DNA from: Streptomyces bungoensis
Lineage (GTDB): Bacteria > Actinomycetota > Actinomycetes > Streptomycetales > Streptomycetaceae
Reading direction: 5' to 3'
DNA length: 64,000 nt
NCBI RefSeq assembly: GCF_001514215.1
Contig: NZ_KQ948859.1
Location: 68,165-132,164, forward strand
In this document: positions 58,775-64,000 of the stretch, piece after piece
Layout of the letters: each line of letters begins with the position of its first letter
Numbering within the stretch: the first letter of the stretch is position 1
Made by a program: the position numbers and the translations under genes
Notes under the pieces: generated by a model
Seen by the model: the letters and a program-made list of their open reading frames with translations, nothing else
What the model was told of the DNA's origin: nothing
Databases searched by the model: none

Positions 58775-59641
58775 TCAGTCGAAGACCGACGGAGGCGGGG
58801 CCGGGGAGGCGACCGCCGCCTCGTCCGTCACGGGGGCGGCGCCGCCGGTGAAGTCGGTCAGCTGCCGGCCGTGTTCGACCCGGGCGGGGTGCGGGTCGCA
58901 GGCGGCGCGGCGGGTGAGTTCGGCGAGGGGCAGCGGCAGCGCGGAGGCGGCCAGGACGGCGTTGCCGAAGCGTCTGCCGCGCAGCACGGCCGGGTCGGCG
59001 ATCAGCGCGAGCTCCGGGAAGCGGGCGGCCGCGGTGGCGATCTGGCCGCGCAGATGGGCGAGCGGCGGGCCGTCGGCGACGTTGGCGGCGTAGACGCCGG
59101 AGGGCTTCAGGGCCCGGCGGACCTCGTCGAGGAACTCGGTGGAGGTCAGGTGGGCGGGGGTGCGCGCGCCGCTGAAGACGTCGGCGACTATCAGGTCGGC
59201 CCAGCCGTCCGGCACCTTGGCCAGGCCCTCGCGCGCGTCCACCGACCGCACCCTGATCCGGGCGCCGGGGTCCAGGGGCAGTGCGCGGCGCACCAGCCGG
59301 ACGAGGGCGGCGTCCCGTTCGACGACCTGCTGGGTGGAGCGGGGGCGGGTGGCGGCGACGTACCGGGCGAGGGTGAAGGCGCCGCCGCCGAGATGCACGG
59401 CCTGCACGGGCTTCCCGGGCGGCGCGGCGAGGTCGATGACGTGGCCGAGGCGGCGCTGGTACTCGAACGAGAGGTACGCCGGGTCGTCCAGGTCGACGTG
59501 CGACTGGGGCGCGCCGTCGATCAGCAGCGTCCAGGCCCGGGCGCGGTCCGGGTCGGGTACGAGTTCTGCGAGTCCGCCGTCGACCGCTTCCACCACGGCT
59601 TCGGCGGCCGGTCCGCGCCGGTTGTTCCTGGACCTGCCCAT
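58775..59641 (-). CDS. spermidine-synthase-like methyltransferase-fold protein
   Basis: 288 residues. The core (about 60-230) has the aminopropyltransferase/SAM fold: VQAVHLGGGAFTLARYVAATRP for the nucleotide loop, VVERDAALVRLVRRAL, RVRSVDAREGLAKVPDGWADLIVADVFSG (by parts). The YLSFEYQRRLGHVID strand matches the SpeE N-terminal region, but no full polyamine-binding motif is obvious, so polyamine synthase activity is uncertain. ATG 59641. No polyamine gene adjoins it. Confidence 0.72.
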   Translation of the reverse strand: MGRSRNNRRGPAAEAVVEAVDGGLAELVPDPDRARAWTLLIDGAPQSHVDLDDPAYLSFEYQRRLGHVIDLAAPPGKPVQAVHLGGGAFTLARYVAATRPRSTQQVVERDAALVRLVRRALPLDPGARIRVRSVDAREGLAKVPDGWADLIVADVFSGARTPAHLTSTEFLDEVRRALKPSGVYAANVADGPPLAHLRGQIATAAARFPELALIADPAVLRGRRFGNAVLAASALPLPLAELTRRAACDPHPARVEHGRQLTDFTGGAAPVTDEAAVASPAPPPSVFD

Positions 59642-59675
59642 CGGTCCATCTTCGCAGGCGCTCCGGGCGGCCGTG

Positions 59676-60110
59676 TCACCGGCAGCTGTCGGCGGCCTCG
59701 ATCATCCGGGCCGCCTCGCCGAGGGCCCGGCGCAGGACCGCCGGGTCGGTCGCGAGGTCGGCCTCGCCGGGCGGCACCAGCCAGTCCGAGCCCTCCACCG
59801 GCGGCTCGGGGGTGAGTCGGAGGCCCTGCCCGTTCGTCTCGGTGCAGGTGCTGCCGGGCACGTCCCAGCAGGCGGCCGTGCCCGCCGGGACCAGGAAGCC
59901 CAGGGTGTCGCCGCCGTCGTCGTGCAGCACGGGCCCGACCGCCTCGCCCGTGCCGCGGCGCAGGATGTCGACCGCCTCCAGCCCCTGCCGGGCCGGCACC
60001 GTCACGAGGTCGCACACCGCGTCCCCCGCCGTCGTCGCCCTCCCCGTCGCCGACGGCGCCCATGACGACGCCGGCGGCGTACAGGGATCGTTGCTCTGAC
60101 TGGTCTCCAT
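59676..60110 (-). CDS. small hypothetical protein
   Basis: 144 residues from ATG 60110 behind GGAGG; the longer frame to 60242 is not needed. Soluble; segments CDLVTVPARQGLEAVDILRRG, HDDGGDTLGFLVPAGTAACWDVPG and SDWLVPPGEADLATDPAVLRRAL (by parts) look conserved. Similar proteins seem common in streptomycetes beside regulators (from memory), without a known role. It is divergent from the NsdA-like gene. Confidence 0.65.
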   Translation of the reverse strand: METSQSNDPCTPPASSWAPSATGRATTAGDAVCDLVTVPARQGLEAVDILRRGTGEAVGPVLHDDGGDTLGFLVPAGTAACWDVPGSTCTETNGQGLRLTPEPPVEGSDWLVPPGEADLATDPAVLRRALGEAARMIEAADSCR

Positions 60111-60371
60111 GCCGGCCTCCACCGCGCCTGTTGCAGTCCACGGGGTCCAACGCGCGAGGGCGTCAACGGCTACGGCGCAAGTGCGCCGCAAAGGATGGCA
60201 GTTCATGGCAGATCGTGGATGAGATATCCGGTTTGTAGCCAAACACAGCGTGGCGAGTCCGGCACAACCGGTACGTTCTTGCTCGCCGGAACCAGGGTGT
60301 CCCAGGACAACTCAGCCCGAATCCACCCCGGATCCGGCATGGTTCGACGGTTCGCACGAGAGGACCCGGCC

Positions 60372-61865
60372 ATGGCGTCGTCAAGCGAGACCTCGTCACA
60401 GCCCGAACGGCCGGCACGGCCCAACCTCGCCTTCCGGCAGTTGCGCGGCCGGCGCTCACCGGCCGAGTTCGCGGCACTGGTGCGGCGGGCCGCGCGGGAG
60501 ATCGGCGAGCGGGTGAGCTGTGACGCGCGTTACGTCGGCAGGGTGGAGGCAGGTGAGATCCGCTGCCCGAACTACGCCTACGAACGGGTGTTCCTGCACA
60601 TGTTCCCCGGTCGGACGCTCACCGACCTCGGCTTCGCGTCCCGCTCGTCCGTCCGCGGACGCGCGGCGCGGGCCGCCGGGGACGGCCCCCGGGCGCTCGC
60701 CGCGGGTGAGACCCCGGGGGCGTACGAGCCGTATGACACGCAGGACGGCCTGCCCGACCCGCAGGACCGCCCGTACGACCCGCTGGACCCGTACGGCTCG
60801 CACGAGCCGTACCCGAACGACCATCTGAACCACGAGGAGAGCGACGTGCTGCGTCGCGCATTCATGACCGGCTCCGGCGCCACGGTGGCCGCCGCCACGC
60901 TGGGCCCGCTGGCGCTCGCCACCGACGCCGCGGCGGCGGCCCGGCCCCCGCGCCGCGCCGGGACGCCCGAGGCGGCCGCCCTCGAGGAGGCCGTCCGCCG
61001 CATCCGGCTGCTCGACGACCGGCACGGCGCGGACGGCCTGTACCGGCGTGCGGCCGCACCCCTGCGCGCCGCCTACGCGCTGCTGGACGCCGGCGCGACC
61101 CGGCAGACGACCGCCGACCGGCTGCACTCGGGCGCCGGCGAACTCGCCATCTCCGTCGGCTGGCTGGCCCATGACTCCGGCCGCTTCGACGATGCCCGCT
61201 CGCACTACGCGGAGGCCCTGGCCACGGCCCGGATGACCGGGGACGCGGGGCTCGAGGCGCACGCCTTCTGCAACACCGCCTTCCTCGCGCGCGACGCCGG
61301 CCGCCCCCGCGAGGCGGTCCGCGCGGCGCAGGCCGCCCAGCGGATGGCCCGCCAGCTCGGCTCCCCCCGCCTGATGTCCCTGCTCGCGCTGCGCGAGGCG
61401 GGCGGCTGGGCGGGGCTCGCCGACCGGGCCGGGTGCGAGCAGGCGCTGGTGCGGGCGCAGACCTTCTTCGCGCGGGGCCACTCGGACGCCGACCCCGAGT
61501 GGATGACGTTCTACGGCGAGGCCGAGCTGGAGGGGCTGGAGGCGCAGTGCTGGTCCACCCTGGGCGACTGGCGGCGCGCGGCCCGGCACGCCCGCCGGGC
61601 GGCCGAACTGCAGGACCCGCACTTCACCCGCAACATCGCGCTGTACACCGCCGAACTGGCCGACGACCTCGCGCGCGGAGGCCGCCCCGACGAGGCGGCC
61701 CAGGCGGCGATGCGCGTCCTGGACCTGCTGGACCAGGTCCAGTCCTCCCGCATCCAGACGATGCTGGCGGGTACGGCCCGGGTGCTCCTGCCGCACCGGC
61801 GCGCCTCCGGGGTCTCCGAGTTCCTGGACCGGCACGCGTCACTGCCCCGGGCGGGGCGGGTCTAG
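60372..61865 (+). CDS. NsdA-like TPR regulator
   Basis: 497 residues from ATG 60372 behind GAGGA; frame start 60195 is far upstream of the domain and rejected. The N-terminus (about 15-85) is a helix-turn-helix-like domain (FAALVRRAAREIGERVSCDARYVGRVEAGEIRCPNYAYERVF by parts), then an acidic/Asp-Pro-Tyr rich linker, a short hydrophobic stretch after LRRAFMTG, and TPR-like helices (about 225-480: LAISVGWLAHDSGRFDDARSHYAEAL, AHAFCNTAFLARDAGRPREAVRAAQ by parts). It resembles NsdA/NsdB-type regulators of sporulation and antibiotic production in S. coelicolor, but orthology is not shown. Confidence 0.7.
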   Translation: MASSSETSSQPERPARPNLAFRQLRGRRSPAEFAALVRRAAREIGERVSCDARYVGRVEAGEIRCPNYAYERVFLHMFPGRTLTDLGFASRSSVRGRAARAAGDGPRALAAGETPGAYEPYDTQDGLPDPQDRPYDPLDPYGSHEPYPNDHLNHEESDVLRRAFMTGSGATVAAATLGPLALATDAAAAARPPRRAGTPEAAALEEAVRRIRLLDDRHGADGLYRRAAAPLRAAYALLDAGATRQTTADRLHSGAGELAISVGWLAHDSGRFDDARSHYAEALATARMTGDAGLEAHAFCNTAFLARDAGRPREAVRAAQAAQRMARQLGSPRLMSLLALREAGGWAGLADRAGCEQALVRAQTFFARGHSDADPEWMTFYGEAELEGLEAQCWSTLGDWRRAARHARRAAELQDPHFTRNIALYTAELADDLARGGRPDEAAQAAMRVLDLLDQVQSSRIQTMLAGTARVLLPHRRASGVSEFLDRHASLPRAGRV

Positions 61866-62024
61866 GGTCTTTCGTTTGGATCAGGCCGGATCAGGGAGCG
61901 GGGTCCGGTGCCGTGGATCGCAAGGCGGAGGAGGGCGCCATGGCGGAGCCATGGCAACCGACGACAACGCGGCGAGGCACGGTGCCGGGGCCCGCGAGCC
62001 CGGCACGATCCAAACGAGAGGCCC
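61865..62024. repeat. MITE-like palindromic repeat, about 160 bp
   Basis: Ends 61865-61882 and 62007-62024 are inverted repeats matching at 16 of 18 positions (GTTTGGATC core). Inside are small hairpins (CCATGG 61938-61943 with 61949-61954). It begins on the stop codon of the TPR regulator and ends near the stop of the convergent phosphatase gene. I recall nearly identical sequences between genes in other Streptomyces genomes, so it is probably a non-autonomous dispersed element. Confidence 0.6.
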
Positions 62025-62048
62025 CGGCCCCGCGGTACGACGGGCCTC
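62018..62048 (-). terminator. hairpin after the histidine phosphatase gene
   Basis: 7-bp stem GAGGCCC/GGGCCTC (62018-62024 with 62042-62048) directly downstream of the minus-strand stop at 62052, partly inside the repeat. Confidence 0.4.
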
Positions 62049-62051
62049 CGG

Positions 62052-62648
62052 TCAGCCCGCCAGGTGCCCCGCGTCGTTCCAGCTCTCGATCGCCGGCTCC
62101 CCGTAGGCCCAGCCCAGCACGGACAGCGAGGTCGGGTTCAGGCGTATGCGGGCCGCGAAGTCCAGGGGCAGACCGAGCCAGCGCGCCCCGATCGACCGCA
62201 GGATGTGCCCGTGCGCGAACACCAGCACGTCGCGGTCCGCGGACCGGGCCCAGGAGACGACCTCGTCCGCGCGCGCGGTGACCTCCGCGAGGCTCTCGCC
62301 GCCGGGGACGCCGTCCCGCCAGATCAGCCACCCCGGCCGCACGGCCTGGATCTCGGCGGGGGTCATCCCCTCGTAGGCGCCGTAGTCCCATTCCACGAGG
62401 GTGTCCCAGACGGCCGCGCGCTCCGCGAACCCGGCGAGTTCGCACGTCTCCCGCGCGCGGGCCAGCGGACTGGTGCGCACCTCCGCCCCCGGCAGCCCGT
62501 CCAGCGGAGCGCGGTGCAGGCGCTCGCCGAGCAGCTTGGCCCCCCGGCGCCCCTCCTCCAGGAGCGGGACGTCGGTCCTGCCGGTGTGCTTGCCGGACAG
62601 CGACCACTGCGTCTGTCCGTGCCGGGCCAGCAGGATGCGCGGTGCCAT
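62052..62648 (-). CDS. histidine phosphatase (phosphoglycerate mutase family)
   Basis: 198 residues. Catalytic LLARHGQTQWS with the phospho-His, RTSPLARARETCELAG, and VFAHGHILR with the second His; the Glu of VEWDYGAYEG completes the site. Such proteins act as broad phosphatases rather than glycolytic mutases. ATG 62648 follows GGAAGGG. Divergent from the PAP2 gene. Confidence 0.87.
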   Translation of the reverse strand: MAPRILLARHGQTQWSLSGKHTGRTDVPLLEEGRRGAKLLGERLHRAPLDGLPGAEVRTSPLARARETCELAGFAERAAVWDTLVEWDYGAYEGMTPAEIQAVRPGWLIWRDGVPGGESLAEVTARADEVVSWARSADRDVLVFAHGHILRSIGARWLGLPLDFAARIRLNPTSLSVLGWAYGEPAIESWNDAGHLAG

Positions 62649-62861
62649 GGGAGACCCTTCCGGGAGCGGGGCGCCGTGCGACGCCGGGGAGAAGTACGAG
62701 GTCGAGGTCCCTTCATCATCGCTCACCACCGAGAGGGGCAACCCGCCGGGCGGTAGCGGCGTCTTTGAGGGCTGAAGCGCCCGCGGGGCCGGGGAACGGA
62801 CGCCGTAAAGTGGCACGGCGCCCGCCGGGGGCGCACCCAGCAGAAGGGGGAGGGCGATCGG

Positions 62862-63791
62862 ATGCCGCAGACCGAGACACCGGGCACCGAGGTGATCCCG
62901 CGCATCCGTCTGCGGTGGTGGACCGAGCTGCCGCTCATCCTGCTGATCTACGCCTGCTACACGGCCGGCCGCCTCGTCGCGCGCGGGGACGTCTCGGGTG
63001 CCGTCGACCACGGCCTGGCCCTCCTGCGCATCGAGCAGGTGCTGCACCTCAACGCCGAGCAGCCGCTCAACCGGCTGTTCACGCGCGAGCCGTGGCTCGG
63101 CGTGCCGGCCGACTTCTGGTACGCCTCGCTGCACTACGTGGTCACGCCGGCGGTCCTCGTCTGGCTGTTCCGGACCCGCGCCGAGCTGTACCGCGCGGCG
63201 CGCACCTGGCTGATGACCTCCACGTTCATCGGCCTGATCGGTTTCATCCTGCTGCCCACCTGCCCGCCCCGGCTGCTGTCCGGGGAGCACGGCTTCGTGG
63301 ACACGATGGCCCACTACAGCTCGTACGGCTGGTGGGGCGCCGAGGCCAGCGCGCCGCGCGGCATGGGCGGCATGACCAACCAGTACGCGGCCATGCCGAG
63401 CCTGCACGTGGGCTGGGCGCTGTGGTGCGGGCTCATGCTGTGGCGGTACGGCGGCACCCGGCTGACGAAGGTGCTCGGCGTGGCCTACCCGCTGCTGACC
63501 GCGCTGGTGGTCATGGGCACCGCCAACCACTACCTGCTGGACGCGGTCGCGGGCGTCGCCACGATGGGCGTGGGCCTGCTGCTCGCGCCGTGGGTGACGC
63601 GCGGTTCGGACCTGCTCCGGGCCCGGATCGCCTCCCGGGACACGGCCGTTCCCGCGTTCCCGCCGGCCGCGGGTTCCCCGATTGTCAGTGGCGGATGCCA
63701 GACTTCCGCGGGTGAGCGAATTCCACGGCAGCGCGAGTCGCAGCTCGCGTCCGCAGCCGGACCGGACGCCTCCGCCGCGGACGCGGACTGA
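62862..63791 (+). CDS. PAP2-superfamily membrane phosphatase
   Basis: 309 residues with about six membrane helices. The PAP2_3-type catalytic region is QYAAMPSLHVGWALW (acid phosphatase motif with the PSLHVGW His) and GTANHYLLDAVAG (second His and Asp). ATG 62862 follows GGGGGAGGG. The C-terminal tail of about 50 residues is polar and overlaps the next gene by 80 bases. Likely acts on lipid phosphates or polyprenyl/phosphatidylinositol-type substrates; the exact one is unknown. Confidence 0.85.
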   Translation: MPQTETPGTEVIPRIRLRWWTELPLILLIYACYTAGRLVARGDVSGAVDHGLALLRIEQVLHLNAEQPLNRLFTREPWLGVPADFWYASLHYVVTPAVLVWLFRTRAELYRAARTWLMTSTFIGLIGFILLPTCPPRLLSGEHGFVDTMAHYSSYGWWGAEASAPRGMGGMTNQYAAMPSLHVGWALWCGLMLWRYGGTRLTKVLGVAYPLLTALVVMGTANHYLLDAVAGVATMGVGLLLAPWVTRGSDLLRARIASRDTAVPAFPPAAGSPIVSGGCQTSAGERIPRQRESQLASAAGPDASAADAD

Positions 63792-64000
63792 GGGGCTCCG
63801 GCAGCGGCTCGCTGAGCTGCGCGGCCCGGACGTACCGGCCAAGGCCCTGGACGCGCGCGCCCTCGCGGCGCTCGCCGCCAACCCCGGGTGCCGCAGACGG
63901 GCGATCCTGGACGGCGCCGGGGTGGACAAGGCGGCGCTCGCGAGCGCGCTGGGCGCGCCGTCCGGTTTCGGCCAGTCGCAGTTCGCGCTGACCCGCGGCA
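63712..64000 (+). CDS. unknown gene, cut by the right window edge
   Basis: An open frame from GTG 63712 to the window end with no stop, giving 96 codons (SEFHGSASRSSRPQ..., EGLRQRLAELRGPDVPAKAL, DARALAALAANPGCRRRAIL, FGQSQFALTRG). The later part looks like a real conserved protein I recall from Streptomyces of unknown function. The GTG is inside the PAP2 gene and lacks a clear ribosome site, so the start is uncertain; the frame is also open through that region. Confidence 0.55.
   Translation, partial: MSEFHGSASRSSRPQPDRTPPPRTRTEGLRQRLAELRGPDVPAKALDARALAALAANPGCRRRAILDGAGVDKAALASALGAPSGFGQSQFALTRG

Noticed and set aside
60195..60371. Upstream extension of the TPR regulator
   Set aside because: No ribosome site; the extension lies in the divergent promoter region and has no conserved look.
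1..64000. CRISPR array, prophage, IS element or antibiotic cluster
   Set aside because: No regularly spaced repeats, transposase, integrase, phage structural genes or modular synthases were seen. The only secondary-metabolite set is desABCD.

Overview
The window is high-GC actinobacterial DNA from a Streptomyces chromosome. The evidence is the codon bias, GGAGG-type ribosome sites with many GTG starts and 4-nt ATGA/GTGA overlaps, and the gene content: desABCD, adpA with its single TTA codon next to orn, cebEFG with CebR-type operators, DtxR-type iron boxes and DasR-type sites. From memory the order resembles the S. coelicolor SCO27xx-SCO28xx interval. It reads as core chromosome: no phage, IS element, CRISPR array or rRNA was seen. 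One tRNA gene (His), two dispersed non-coding repeats and many strong hairpin terminators are present.

Layout. 1-13.6 kb: a GNAT enzyme, a TIM-barrel isomerase, an MFS exporter, a lipoprotein, a secreted GH3 N-acetylglucosaminidase, an S37 peptidase, a small secreted protein, a fused two-half ABC exporter, a secreted phytase-like protein and a secreted beta-lactamase-fold protein. 14.2-20.1 kb: a minus-strand operon (sodium:solute symporter, ureohydrolase, TPP decarboxylase-like enzyme) facing a PucR-type regulator; a possible guanidino-acid or arginine catabolic unit. 20.2-23.8 kb: a phosphatase-like protein, TesB thioesterase, acyl-CoA dehydrogenase and TetR regulator. 23.9-29.6 kb: a tight leucine/isovalerate operon (methylcrotonyl-CoA carboxylase beta and alpha, HMG-CoA lyase, isovaleryl-CoA dehydrogenase) preceded by two copies of a 16-bp palindrome.

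29.6-36.8 kb: the desferrioxamine locus: uptake lipoprotein desE and reductase desF, then desABCD, with iron boxes before desE and desA. 36.8-41.6 kb: GH20 hexosaminidase with a DasR-like site, a DUF4429/SHOCT protein, a small conserved protein and a glmS-type synthase. 41.8-45.5 kb: universal stress protein, small membrane protein, adpA, orn, tRNA-His.

45.6-54.3 kb: the cellobiose locus. On the minus strand cebE, cebF, cebG, bglC and a LacI regulator (cebR-like); on the plus strand a second GH1 beta-glucosidase diverges from cebE. CebR-type palindromes lie before cebE, abut the bglC start, sit between the -35 and -10 of the second glucosidase, and overlap its start codon. 54.4-64 kb: a CBM2-GH18 chitinase, a two-component system facing a small membrane-anchored protein, a spermidine-synthase-like protein, a small hypothetical protein, an NsdA-like TPR regulator, a histidine phosphatase, a PAP2-family membrane protein and the start of an unknown gene cut by the window edge.

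Common threads are polysaccharide and amino-sugar use (GH3, GH20, GH18, two GH1, GlmS), iron acquisition and developmental control (AdpA). No wholly new system was proven. The most distinctive signals are regulatory: operators built into promoters and start sites of the glucosidase genes, a start-occluding inverted repeat before the PucR gene, paired palindromes at the leucine operon, and paired hairpins inside the ceb cluster.
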